Positions 6,986-15,192 of a stretch of 37,073 bases of DNA are shown here, in pieces (within the stretch, counting starts at the first letter, position 1; each line of letters begins with the position of its first letter). The stretch comes from Bacteroidales bacterium. GTDB lineage: Bacteria > Bacteroidota > Bacteroidia > Bacteroidales > Paludibacteraceae. Position numbers and translations under genes: made by a program. The notes beneath the pieces are model-generated. The model made no database searches, was not told the DNA's origin, and saw only the letters and a list, made by a program, of their open reading frames with translations. The stretch is taken from contig JALFZG010000035.1 of the NCBI GenBank assembly GCA_022784645.1, forward strand, positions 1-37,073, written 5' to 3'.

Positions 6986-7810
6986 ATGGCAATATCGGAA
7001 TTGGAAAATAAGATGTTCAACCGCTCGCAACTGCTGCTTGGTGCGGCTTCTGTAAGCCGAATCGCCCGTGCCAAGGTGATTTTGTTTGGCGTAGGTGGAG
7101 TAGGGAGCTGGTGTGCGGAAGCGTTGGTGAGGAGCGGTATTCGTCAGCTGACGATAGTCGATCCGGACCTTGTTTGCGTGACCAACTGCAACCGCCAGAT
7201 GCCGGCAACGAGCAAGACAATTGGAAAAGCCAAGGTGGCAGTCGTGCGCGAACGATTGCTTGCCATCAACCCGGAGGCAACGATTGTAGCACGTCAGGAA
7301 GCATATACGAAAGCCACGGCTGAGACGTTTCGTTTGGCCGAATATGATTACGTGATAGACGCTATTGACTCGCTTCAGGATAAAGCAAATCTGATATTGG
7401 AAGCGACTGCTATAGAGCACGTTACGCTCTTCTGTTCGATGGGAGCCGCCCGAAGGCTCGACCCGCTCAAGGTGCGCGAGACGGAATTTTGGAAGATTGA
7501 AGGTGATGCGCTTGCTCGCGCTTTGAGGCATCGGTTTAAGCGGATGGAACAATATCCAGAGCGCAAGTTTCGATGCGTGTATAGCGAGGAACTGCCCATA
7601 GAGAATCAGGGGGAGCCTCTCCGATGCGGAACCGACTGCACGCTATGCCCGAAGGGGAAGGGAGCTCAAAACGAAAATAGGCAGGAAACAGACGAAATGC
7701 TGATGGTGCAAGGAACTGTGACCAATGGCAGCATGAGTTTCGTTACGGGAACGTTTGGCTTTGCTCTCGCATCTATGGTTATTCAGCATATAAACAATCA
7801 ATCGTTATGA
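6986..7810 (+). CDS. tcdA: tRNA threonylcarbamoyladenosine dehydratase (TcdA/CsdL, ThiF-like)
   Basis: A 274-aa E1-like ATP-dependent enzyme that cyclises the t6A modification at position 37 of ANN-decoding tRNAs. The nucleotide-binding motif GVGGVGSW is at 35-42, followed by VTNCNRQ and the DAIDSLQDK segment typical of the family. A CSMGAARRLDP motif is near 150 and CGTDCTLCPKG near 215. I keep the ATG at 6986; MFNRSQ at 7013 is an alternative start. A weak -7 box (TAGCTTTG, about 6915-6922) and a TGGGTT/AACCCA hairpin (6936-6954) lie upstream. Its TGA overlaps the ATG of the small gene at 7807 (ATGA). Confidence 0.88.
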   Translation: MAISELENKMFNRSQLLLGAASVSRIARAKVILFGVGGVGSWCAEALVRSGIRQLTIVDPDLVCVTNCNRQMPATSKTIGKAKVAVVRERLLAINPEATIVARQEAYTKATAETFRLAEYDYVIDAIDSLQDKANLILEATAIEHVTLFCSMGAARRLDPLKVRETEFWKIEGDALARALRHRFKRMEQYPERKFRCVYSEELPIENQGEPLRCGTDCTLCPKGKGAQNENRQETDEMLMVQGTVTNGSMSFVTGTFGFALASMVIQHINNQSL

Positions 7811-7977
7811 TAGACTATACAGGAAAAAAAGTTTGCTTGAATTGCAAACACGCAACACCAGACATGAAATTTGCGAATTTGGATTTAGAGGGCAACCCAA
7901 CTTTGGTTCATTGCCCATTCGAGAAATTTGCTCGCATCCGATCGGAAGCAGCTTGCTCACATTTTGAGATGAAATAA
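7807..7977 (+). CDS. Small Cys-rich protein (56 aa), coupled to tcdA
   Basis: Starts at the ATG that overlaps the tcdA stop codon by 4 bp and runs 56 codons to TAA at 7975-7977. It begins MIDYTGKKVCLNCKHATPD and has Cys at 10, 13, 36 and 50: one CxxC pair plus single Cys in VHCP and AACSHF. The pattern would suit a small metal-binding (zinc or Fe-S) module. No family is recognised. The overlap makes translational coupling with tcdA likely, which suggests but does not prove a role near tRNA modification. From 7978 to 8069 there is only AT-rich leader sequence. Confidence 0.75.
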   Translation: MIDYTGKKVCLNCKHATPDMKFANLDLEGNPTLVHCPFEKFARIRSEAACSHFEMK

Positions 7978-8069
7978 GCAAATCGACCTGCTTTTTATCT
8001 TATAAGTCCATATTCGGGTGCATAAATGCATAATTATTGAAGGTGAAGTGTATTTTTTTTGTAAAAAGT

Positions 8070-8100
8070 TTGGTGGAATAAAAAAAAAGCAGTATCTTTG
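8070..8100 (+). promoter_or_regulatory. Promoter of tnaA
   Basis: TTG (8070-8072), 20 nt with a long A-run, TATCTTTG (8093-8100). The leader to tnaA is about 75 nt and contains a 16-codon ORF. Confidence 0.75.
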
Positions 8101-8129
8101 CATCGCAAGTAGTGGTTAAAGATACTCAC

Positions 8130-8180
8130 ATGCATTTTTTTGCACAAAAAAACGTCATACTAATCCTAAAAACACAATAA
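8130..8180 (+). CDS. Putative 16-codon leader ORF before tnaA
   Basis: ATG at 8130 opens MHFFAQKNVILILKTQ and stops at TAA 8178-8180, 2 nt before the tnaA ATG. It contains no Trp codon, so it is not a TnaC-type tryptophan sensor. Its position right against tnaA could give translational coupling. It may also be chance, since the leader is short and open. Confidence 0.3.
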   Translation: MHFFAQKNVILILKTQ

Positions 8181-8182
8181 AC

Positions 8183-9559
8183 ATGGAATTACCTTTTGCA
8201 GAAGCGTGGAAAATTAAGATGGTAGAGACCATCCGCAAATCCACTCGTGAAGAACGCGAGCAGTGGCTCGAAGAAGCTCACAACAACATTTTTATGCTGA
8301 AATCGGATCAGGTGTATATCGACCTGTGTACGGATTCTGGTACGGGTGCAATGTCAGATCGTCAGTGGTCGGCTATGATGATGGGCGATGAGAGCTATGC
8401 AGGTGCTCGTTCGTTCTTCCATTTCCGCGACACGGTTCGCGACATCACGGGTTTTGAGTATGTTATCCCAACCCATCAAGGTCGTGCAGCTGAGAACGTG
8501 CTGTTCTCTGCTATCATTAAGCCGGGGATGGTTGTTCCGGGTAATGCGCATTTCGATACGACCAAAGGTCATATTGAGTTCCGCAAAGCGAAAGCTATTG
8601 ACGTAACGATTCCCGAGGCTCATGACACCCAGCTCGAGTTGCCGTTTAAGGGCAATGTATCTCTTGAACTTTTGAAGAAAGTGCTGGAAGAGAACAAGGG
8701 TAATGTACCCGTAATGATTCTTACTGTAACGAACAACACGGTAGGTGGTCAGCCCGTTTCGATGCAGAATATTCGTGAGGTTTGCGCCCTTTGCCATGAG
8801 TATGGCGTACCCGTAAATATGGACTCTGCACGCTTCATTGAAAATGCTTATTTCATCAAGACCCGCGAAGAAGGGTATCAGGATAAGACGATTGCTGAAA
8901 TCGCTCGCGAGATGTTCTCTTATGCTGACTCGATGACGATGTCGGCCAAGAAAGATGGTCTCGTAAACATGGGCGGCTTTATCGCTACTCGTAAGCAAGA
9001 CTGGTATGAGGCAGCTAAGGCATTCTGCATTCCGTTCGAAGGCTTCCTTACGTATGGCGGTATGAATGGTCGAGATATGGATGCATTGGCAGTAGGTCTT
9101 CGCGAAAACCTTGAGTTCGACATGATTGAGACGCGCATCCGTCAGGTGCAGTACTTGGCCAGCAAACTCGATGAGTATGGTATTCCGTATCAGCGGCCTG
9201 CCGGTGGTCATGCTATCTTCGTAGATGCCGATAAGATCCTTACGAAAGTACCTAAGGAGGAGTTCCCTGCTCAAACACTCACTTGCGAGCTGTATTTGGA
9301 GGCAGGTATCCGTGCTTGCGAGATCGGTTATGTATTGGCCGACCGCGATCCGGTTACGCGTGAGAACCGATTTGGTGGCCTGGATTTCGTTCGCCTCTGC
9401 ATTCCTCGTCGCGTTTATACCAACAACCACATGGACGTGATTGCTGCTGCTTTGAAGAATGTATTCGACCGTCGTGATACCATCACCCGCGGTCTGGAAA
9501 TCACTTGGGAAGCTGAGTTGATGAGACACTTCACCTGTCAGTTCCGTCGTTTGAAATAA
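8183..9559 (+). CDS. tnaA: Tryptophanase
   Basis: A 458-aa PLP enzyme splitting L-tryptophan into indole, pyruvate and ammonia. The PLP lysine lies in MSAKKDG (Lys257), after the IPTHQGRAAEN segment and the MDSARFIENAYFIK block. Two features favour tryptophanase over tyrosine phenol-lyase: the MDSARF form of the second block and the hydrophobic residue in RACEIG, where phenol-lyases have Arg. Length is normal. It has its own strong promoter at 8070-8100. Only a possible leader ORF hints at regulation. It is followed after 14 nt by a hairpin and a small unknown gene. Confidence 0.93.
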   Translation: MELPFAEAWKIKMVETIRKSTREEREQWLEEAHNNIFMLKSDQVYIDLCTDSGTGAMSDRQWSAMMMGDESYAGARSFFHFRDTVRDITGFEYVIPTHQGRAAENVLFSAIIKPGMVVPGNAHFDTTKGHIEFRKAKAIDVTIPEAHDTQLELPFKGNVSLELLKKVLEENKGNVPVMILTVTNNTVGGQPVSMQNIREVCALCHEYGVPVNMDSARFIENAYFIKTREEGYQDKTIAEIAREMFSYADSMTMSAKKDGLVNMGGFIATRKQDWYEAAKAFCIPFEGFLTYGGMNGRDMDALAVGLRENLEFDMIETRIRQVQYLASKLDEYGIPYQRPAGGHAIFVDADKILTKVPKEEFPAQTLTCELYLEAGIRACEIGYVLADRDPVTRENRFGGLDFVRLCIPRRVYTNNHMDVIAAALKNVFDRRDTITRGLEITWEAELMRHFTCQFRRLK

Positions 9560-9572
9560 GCGTTATTAACAC

Positions 9573-9607
9573 ACCCTCCCGGATATGCTATACCATTTTG
9601 GGAGGGT
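9573..9607 (+). promoter_or_regulatory. Hairpin between tnaA and the 91-aa gene, covering its ribosome site
   Basis: ACCCTCCC (9573-9580) pairs with GGGAGGGT (9600-9607) around a 19-nt loop. The 3' arm is the only Shine-Dalgarno-like sequence before the ATG at 9613. The hairpin could therefore limit translation or act as a weak terminator after tnaA; there is no long T-tract. Confidence 0.5.
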
Positions 9608-9612
9608 TATAA

Positions 9613-9888
9613 ATGTCCTTTCGCGTGATTCCGAATTTTAAAGTGAAGAACGTTGATGATGTGGTAGCCTTTTTGAAGTATGTGGTTGTGGATCTGAATT
9701 TGGGTTGGGACTTCCATCCGGATGACGATTTTGCAGCTTTTGTAGATCAAGAAACGGGTAAACCACTCTTTTCGGAAGAAGATGCCGATGAACTCAACGA
9801 GCTGATAGACAAGTGTTTTGATATTTGCGCCAAGCAGCACAAAGATATCTATCATCTGACCTTGCAAGAGCAACTGAAGTTAGACTAA
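9613..9888 (+). CDS. Conserved-looking hypothetical protein (91 aa), acidic
   Basis: I do not recognise this family. The protein begins MSFRVIPNFKVKNVDDVV and ends LQEQLKLD. It is rich in Asp and Glu in the middle (HPDDDFAAFVD, FSEEDADELNELID), has two Cys near residues 68 and 72 (KCFDICAK), and lacks a signal peptide or membrane segment, so it is probably cytoplasmic and largely helical. The strongest Shine-Dalgarno-like site in the window (GGGAGGG) precedes its start but lies in a hairpin arm. It follows tnaA by 53 bp on the same strand and ends in front of a strong terminator. Confidence 0.7.
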   Translation: MSFRVIPNFKVKNVDDVVAFLKYVVVDLNLGWDFHPDDDFAAFVDQETGKPLFSEEDADELNELIDKCFDICAKQHKDIYHLTLQEQLKLD

Positions 9889-9911
9889 CGGTAAGATATA
9901 CCACCTAAAAG

Positions 9912-9940
9912 AATATCCCGCAGGAATTCTGCGGGATATT
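9912..9940. terminator. Bidirectional rho-independent terminator
   Basis: AATATCCCGCAG (9912-9923) pairs perfectly with CTGCGGGATATT (9929-9940) around a 5-nt loop, with short T-rich and A-rich sides. It lies between the convergent 91-aa gene and glyA and can serve both. About 75 bp without a gene separate it from the glyA stop. Confidence 0.85.
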
Positions 9941-10016
9941 TTATGTATGGCGAATAATTGAATTTGCCGTAGCGAACAGGTTCGCTAATTCGATGCAGCT
10001 AAGAGCGAAATGCGAA

Positions 10017-11297
10017 TTACCAAGCAAAGAGCGGATATTCGCGCATCATTTCATTAACCTCTTTGCGTACAGCTGCAATGTTGGCTTCGTTTTCCGGATC
10101 GAGCAAAACGCGATCGATGAGATCCACGATAAGCGGCATCTGATCTTCTTTGAGACCACGGGTAGTGATAGCCGGAGTGCCGAAGCGAAGACCACTGGTT
10201 TGGAAAGCAGAGCGGGTATCAAACGGCACCATATTCTTATTGGTAGTGATATCGGCAGATACAAGCGCTTTCTCTGCTACTTTACCGGTAAGATTCGGCA
10301 ACTTGGTGCGGAGGTCGAGCAGCATGCAGTGGTTATCCGTACCACCAGAGATGATATGGTAACCCTTGTCGAGGAATGCTTGTGCCATTACGGCTGCATT
10401 CTTCTTCACCTGCTCTTGATAACGACGGAAATCGAGGCTGAGTGCTTCACCAAAAGCAACGGCTTTAGCAGCAATCACGTGCTCAAGCGGACCACCTTGT
10501 GTACCGGGGAATACAGCCGAATCAAGCAGGCTCGACATCATGCGAATTTCGCCCTTAGGAGTGGTCTTTCCCCATGGGTTGGGGAAGTCTTCGCCCATCA
10601 TGATGGCACCACCACGAGGACCACGGAGGGTCTTATGGGTAGTAGTCGTTACGATATGTGCATACTTCACTGGGTTATCGAGCAATCCGGCTGCAATCAA
10701 GCCTGCAGGATGAGCCATATCTACCATGAAGATAGCACCTATCTCGTCAGCCACTTTGCGGATGCGGGCATAGTCCCACTCGCGCGAATATGCGCTCGCG
10801 CCTGCAATAATAAGGCGTGGTTTTTCTGCACGTGCGATAGTCTCCAGTTCATCGTAATCCACACGTCCGTCTGCTTCCTTTACGTTGTAAGCCAAGGCTT
10901 GGAATACGAGACCAGAGAAATTGACTGGTGAACCATGCGAGAGGTGACCGCCATGTGACAGGTTAAGACCGAGGAACTTATCACCAGGCTTCAGGCAGGC
11001 CATGAACACGGCCATATTGGCTTGTGCTCCCGAGTGCGGTTGTACGTTGGCATAAGCTGCACCATAGAGGGCTTTCAGACGATCGCGAGCGATGTTTTCA
11101 GCCTCATCTACTACCTCACAACCGCCATAATAGCGATGACCTGGGTAGCCTTCAGCATACTTATTGGTAAGAACACTTCCCATTGCTTCAAGCACCTGAT
11201 CCGATACAAAATTCTCGGACGCAATGAGTTCGATGCCTTTCATCTGACGTTCCCGCTCTCGGCGGATAATGTCAAAAATTTGGTTATCACGATCCAT
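10017..11297 (-). CDS. glyA: Serine hydroxymethyltransferase
   Basis: A 426-aa PLP enzyme interconverting serine and glycine with transfer of a one-carbon unit to tetrahydrofolate in the cytoplasm. The early LIASENFVS, the [13 protein letters not shown] motif (47-59), the [10 protein letters not shown] segment and the PLP lysine in [14 protein letters not shown] (Lys222) are all present. Full length for the family. The ATG at 11297 is supported by a promoter about 30 nt upstream. It is transcribed divergently from the GH3 pair; the two promoters overlap at their -33 ends. Confidence 0.95.
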   Translation of the reverse strand: MDRDNQIFDIIRRERERQMKGIELIASENFVSDQVLEAMGSVLTNKYAEGYPGHRYYGGCEVVDEAENIARDRLKALYGAAYANVQPHSGAQANMAVFMACLKPGDKFLGLNLSHGGHLSHGSPVNFSGLVFQALAYNVKEADGRVDYDELETIARAEKPRLIIAGASAYSREWDYARIRKVADEIGAIFMVDMAHPAGLIAAGLLDNPVKYAHIVTTTTHKTLRGPRGGAIMMGEDFPNPWGKTTPKGEIRMMSSLLDSAVFPGTQGGPLEHVIAAKAVAFGEALSLDFRRYQEQVKKNAAVMAQAFLDKGYHIISGGTDNHCMLLDLRTKLPNLTGKVAEKALVSADITTNKNMVPFDTRSAFQTSGLRFGTPAITTRGLKEDQMPLIVDLIDRVLLDPENEANIAAVRKEVNEMMREYPLFAW

Positions 11298-11326
11298 AGA
11301 TTCTAAAAATTGGTTAAATTTTTCGG

Positions 11327-11356
11327 CAAAGGTACTACAAAATTTTTGTATATCAA
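11327..11356 (-). promoter_or_regulatory. Promoter of glyA
   Basis: Minus strand: TTG (11356-11354), 19 nt, TACCTTTG (11334-11327), about 30 nt before the glyA start. Its -33 half interleaves with that of the plus-strand promoter at 11346-11374. Confidence 0.75.
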
Positions 11357-11374
11357 AATTTTTTCGTAATTTTG
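11346..11374 (+). promoter_or_regulatory. Promoter of the GH3 operon
   Basis: TTG (11346-11348), 18 nt, TAATTTTG (11367-11374). The spacer is a little short. The leader to the ATG at 11514 is about 135 nt with no clear structure. It overlaps the divergent glyA promoter, so the two may compete or be co-regulated. Confidence 0.6.
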
Positions 11375-11513
11375 CTGAAAAATTTACGAGTTCTTCCTAA
11401 AAATGCCGGATTTTTGTAATTTCTCTACGCATTTTTCGATGAAACTGATGTCGCTTCTCGTTTGGTATAGTTTTTGCTAACGAAAATAAAGAAACACTCA
11501 AAAACAGAATAAA

Positions 11514-13217
11514 ATGGAAAAACTTACATGTCCAATTGTGCCCAATTTTCTGCTGGGCATTGCTGGTGGTATTCAATATTTGAAGCTGAAGAAGGCTTCG
11601 AAACATCCTCGTAAAGAACAAGAAAAAACGCTTCGCGCGATTTTAGAGTATGGTAAAAACACGGAGTACGGAAAAGAGCATCATTTTGATGCCATTCTGG
11701 AGGCTGCTACAGCCGACGAACTCTTCGCTCGTTATCAACAGGCGATAAAGCCTACTGATTACGAGGATTTTCGTCCGTACGTCAACAAGATGAAAGCCGG
11801 TCAGGCTGATGTACTTTTCCAAGGTCGTCCGATGCTATATGCTACCACCTCAGGCGCTACCGGTGAGCCAAAATGGATTCCTATTTCCGAGAAATATCTC
11901 AGCGATATTTACGGAAAGATGAATAAAACATGGCTCTTCAATTTCCTCCACGTTCGGCCGAAAGTGTATGCAGGTAAGATTACTTCTGTTGTGGGCAAAC
12001 AGATTGAGGGCTATACGGAAGATGGCACCATTTACGGTTCGGTAAGCGGTTTTACGCAAGCGCGTTGCCCGGGATTCGTAAAGAAACTATACACCTGCCC
12101 ATCGTGTGTATATAATATTGAAGATTATACTGCTCGCAACTATACGCTCATGCGTATGTCTATCGAGCGCAATGTGACGTTGTGCGTTACGGCTAACCCT
12201 TCTACGATGGTGGAGATGCAGCATAATGTAGATATTTGGTTCGACGATTTCTGCGATGATATCGAGCACGGAACGCTCTCGCATAAGATAGAGGTTCCGG
12301 CTGATATCCGCAAAGAAGTAGAGCCTTACCTGAAGCCAAATCCGGAGCGTGCAAATGAACTTCGCGAGCTGAAGAAGAAGTACGGCACGGTTACGCCCAA
12401 GCTCTATTGGCCTCAACTTCAGTTGCTTACGACCTGGAAATGCGGCAATACGAAGATTTATCTGGATAAGCTCGAGGGCACGTTCCCTGATGATATGTTC
12501 TATCAAGAGTTTGCTTATTTCGCATCCGAATGTCGTGCGGGCTTGGTGCTCGATGATTCCAACGAGACGGTACTCTTCCCTCATATGCATTACTATGAGT
12601 TTAAGAAAGCCGAGGAGTTTGATGATCCTAAGGCACGCTTCTATCAGTTGGATGAATTGGTTCCCGGACAAATGTATTGTCCGTTCGTGACGACCTTCTC
12701 AGGTTTATATCGCTACAATATGAACGATATCCTGATGGCATCCGAGCCGCTCTTTGGCACTACGCCTCGTGTACACATGGTTTCTAAAGTGAATGGTATC
12801 GTTACGATCACGGGTGAGAAACTGTATGAGGGGCAGTTTGTAGATGCCGTAAAGAAAGCAGAGCAGGATCTGCAGATGCCGCTCAATTACTTCTGCGGTT
12901 ATGCGAATCTGCCTAAGAGTTGCTACGATTGGCTGTTTGAGTTTACGGATCAAGCGACCAGCCAAGAGGCTGCGGAGAAGTTTGCCCAAGAGGTGGATAA
13001 AAACCTAAAGAAAGCCAACATCGAATATGAGGCTAAGCGCAACTCTTTCCGCCTCAAAGATGCGCAAGTCTTCCGCCTTCAGGAGCACTCTTTCCAAATG
13101 TGGAAAACGGGCATCATCAATCGTACCGGTCAAGACGCTTCTCGCTTCAAGCCCAATGTGCTTGCTCAGCATGAAGAGCGTCATCAAGAGATCCTTAAGT
13201 ACGTCTTGAAGGACTAA
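11514..13217 (+). CDS. GH3-family acyl-adenylating enzyme, copy 1
   Basis: A 567-aa member of the GH3 family, the fold of plant auxin/jasmonate amido synthetases, which adenylate a carboxylic acid and join it to an amino acid. The ATP motif TTSGATGEPKWIPIS is at 111-125. Other family blocks are the CRAGLVLDDSNETVLFP region followed by HMHYYEF, the TTFSGLYRYNMNDI stretch and the NGIVTITGEKLYE hinge. The N-terminus is hydrophobic but lacks a clear export signal. Bacterial GH3 substrates are unknown to me. It is the first gene behind the promoter at 11346-11374 and has a paralogue 67 bp downstream. Confidence 0.85.
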   Translation: MEKLTCPIVPNFLLGIAGGIQYLKLKKASKHPRKEQEKTLRAILEYGKNTEYGKEHHFDAILEAATADELFARYQQAIKPTDYEDFRPYVNKMKAGQADVLFQGRPMLYATTSGATGEPKWIPISEKYLSDIYGKMNKTWLFNFLHVRPKVYAGKITSVVGKQIEGYTEDGTIYGSVSGFTQARCPGFVKKLYTCPSCVYNIEDYTARNYTLMRMSIERNVTLCVTANPSTMVEMQHNVDIWFDDFCDDIEHGTLSHKIEVPADIRKEVEPYLKPNPERANELRELKKKYGTVTPKLYWPQLQLLTTWKCGNTKIYLDKLEGTFPDDMFYQEFAYFASECRAGLVLDDSNETVLFPHMHYYEFKKAEEFDDPKARFYQLDELVPGQMYCPFVTTFSGLYRYNMNDILMASEPLFGTTPRVHMVSKVNGIVTITGEKLYEGQFVDAVKKAEQDLQMPLNYFCGYANLPKSCYDWLFEFTDQATSQEAAEKFAQEVDKNLKKANIEYEAKRNSFRLKDAQVFRLQEHSFQMWKTGIINRTGQDASRFKPNVLAQHEERHQEILKYVLKD

Positions 13218-13222
13218 AATGG

Positions 13223-13254
13223 GGTCAGTGAGTGCAATAGTGCATTGACTGACC
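13223..13254 (+). other. Intercistronic stem-loop between the GH3 genes
   Basis: GGTCAGT (13223-13229) pairs with ACTGACC (13248-13254), with a second inner stem TGCA/TGCA around ATAG. There is no T-tract, so it looks more like an mRNA processing or stability element than a terminator. Confidence 0.5.
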
Positions 13255-13284
13255 GCATCTATATAAACACAAATACTATAACGA

Positions 13285-15192
13285 ATGAAATCAACAAATC
13301 GCAGACCGGGTGAGGGCTTGCCCTATCCGTATCTGATTAATGCAGTACTGGCGCTTCTTGGCGGCTCACAGACGCTTCGTTTACGCTTCTGGTCACGTCA
13401 TCCTCGTCATTCTGCTGAGAAAACACTACGTGACATCCTTACGCTCTCGCGCGATACCGTGTATGGCAAAGAGCATCATTTTGACGTCATTCTGTCGGCT
13501 ACTACTGCTGAAGACCTGTTTCGCTTGTATCAACTCTATGTGCCCGCTAACGATTTTGAGGCTTTACGCCCTTACGTTGAGCGCCACAAGAACGGCGAAA
13601 AGGATATTCTTTTCCCCGGCAAGCCGGATATGTATGCTACTACGAGTGGTACGACTTCGGAACCTAAATGGGTACCGATGACGCATAAATATCTGAAGGA
13701 TGTGTATGGCAAGATGTCGCATATTTGGACTTGGAATTTCGTAAAACACAGAAATAAGATTTTCGGTGGTCACATTTTCCCCATCGTGGGCAAAGAAGTG
13801 GAAGGCTATGCGCCGGATGGCACGTTATTTGGCTCCGTAAGTGGCGTATTAGTACGCGATATTCCAAGTATCATCAAGAAGCATTATACAGCCCCTGCTT
13901 GCGTAATGTCGATTGGTGATTATACCGCCCGCAACTATACGCTCATGCTCATGGCTATTCAGTATAAAGACGTGACCCTTTGGGCAACGGCCAACCCTTC
14001 TACCATCCTCGAGCTGATGCGTACGGTAGATGAACATCTCAACGAGATGATTGCGGATATTGAGCGTGGCGAGATTTCAGAAGCATTCCATATCGAGCCC
14101 GAGATTCGCGAAGAACTCAAGCCCTATCTCAAAGCCAATCCGGCTCGCGCCAACGAACTGAGGACACTTCTTCAGCAAAAGCCCGATGGCAAGCTTCTTC
14201 CGAAAGATTATTGGCCTCATTTACAGTACCTCTCTACTTGGAAATGCGGCAATACGAAGATCTATATGGAGAAGTATATGGATGCATTTGACTGGAACGA
14301 AACGTTTTATCAGGAGCTCGGATATATTGCTACCGAATGCCGATTCGGCTTCTCGCTTGATGATACCAACGAATCGGTATTGTTCCCGCACATGCACTAC
14401 TATGAGTTTGTGGAGGAGAGTGAGATTCAGTCGCCCCACAAGCATTTCCTTCAGATTAATGAGCTCGAGATCGGTAAACGCTATTGCGCATACGTGACCA
14501 CTTACAGCGGTCTCTTCCGCTACAACATGAACGACTTGATAGAGGTAGGAGGCAAGTATAAGAATACACCTACTATCCACATGGTATCCAAGGTCAATGG
14601 TATCGTATCGCTTACGGGCGAGAAGCTGTATGAAACGCAGTTTATTGATGCAGTACATGCGGCAGAGAAGACGACCGGCTTAAAAACCAAGTTCTTTGTG
14701 GGATTCGCAGATATTAGCGAGAGCAAATATCATTTCTACTTTGAATTTGTCAACGAGGAAATTACGCAAGAAGAAGCCGATCTGCTGGCCGCTGAAGTGG
14801 ATAAGGAGCTGATGAAGATCAATATGGAATACGACTCCAAGCGCGCTTCTTTCCGTCTGCACGAGCCTGAGGCACATATCCTGATGTCGAATGCGTACTC
14901 CCGCTTTAAGGCCGCTTGCTTGCGCGATGGTTTCCGCGATGGGCAGTTTAAGTTCAACCTCTTGATGCAAGACGAAGCGCGAAGAGGTAAGTTTAAGTTG
15001 ATTGAGCGCATTCTCGACAGCCGCACCAAGTTTGGTGATAGGATTGCCGAAGTGGCAGAACGATTAGACGAACGCATTGATGAAGGTCGCGAACGTCGAG
15101 CCGCTCGTCAAGCTGAGCGCCAAGAGCGTAGAAATGAGCGTCAGCAGAAGCGTAAAGAACGCAATGCTCAGCGCAATAAAAACAACAAATGA
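13285..15192 (+). CDS. GH3-family acyl-adenylating enzyme, copy 2, with a charged tail
   Basis: A 635-aa paralogue of the preceding gene with the same blocks: YATTSGTTSEPKWVPM (ATP site), CRFGFSLDDTNESVLFP followed by HMHYYEF, TTYSGLFRYNMNDL and NGIVSLTGEKLYE. It differs by a C-terminal extension of about 60 residues very rich in Arg, Glu, Gln and Lys (from ERLDERIDEGRERR to the end), which should be a charged helix or coiled coil able to bind nucleic acid, membrane or a partner. The tail is absent from copy 1. The pair arose by duplication and then diverged widely. Its stop overlaps the HAD gene start by 4 bp (ATGA). Confidence 0.85.
   Translation: MKSTNRRPGEGLPYPYLINAVLALLGGSQTLRLRFWSRHPRHSAEKTLRDILTLSRDTVYGKEHHFDVILSATTAEDLFRLYQLYVPANDFEALRPYVERHKNGEKDILFPGKPDMYATTSGTTSEPKWVPMTHKYLKDVYGKMSHIWTWNFVKHRNKIFGGHIFPIVGKEVEGYAPDGTLFGSVSGVLVRDIPSIIKKHYTAPACVMSIGDYTARNYTLMLMAIQYKDVTLWATANPSTILELMRTVDEHLNEMIADIERGEISEAFHIEPEIREELKPYLKANPARANELRTLLQQKPDGKLLPKDYWPHLQYLSTWKCGNTKIYMEKYMDAFDWNETFYQELGYIATECRFGFSLDDTNESVLFPHMHYYEFVEESEIQSPHKHFLQINELEIGKRYCAYVTTYSGLFRYNMNDLIEVGGKYKNTPTIHMVSKVNGIVSLTGEKLYETQFIDAVHAAEKTTGLKTKFFVGFADISESKYHFYFEFVNEEITQEEADLLAAEVDKELMKINMEYDSKRASFRLHEPEAHILMSNAYSRFKAACLRDGFRDGQFKFNLLMQDEARRGKFKLIERILDSRTKFGDRIAEVAERLDERIDEGRERRAARQAERQERRNERQQKRKERNAQRNKNNK

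Noticed and set aside
8130..8180. TnaC-type tryptophan sensor
   Set aside because: The short ORF has no Trp codon and no rut-like region; it is kept only as an unexplained leader ORF.
8354..9529. 391-aa open frame opposite tnaA
   Set aside because: Antisense to a certain tryptophanase; no motif.
8183..9559. Tyrosine phenol-lyase instead of tryptophanase
   Set aside because: The position of the phenol-lyase Arg is hydrophobic here (RACEIG) and the MDSARF block is of tryptophanase type.
9993..10931. 312-aa open frame on the plus strand opposite glyA
   Set aside because: It is antisense to a certain gene, has no recognisable motif and no promoter; it reflects codon bias of glyA.
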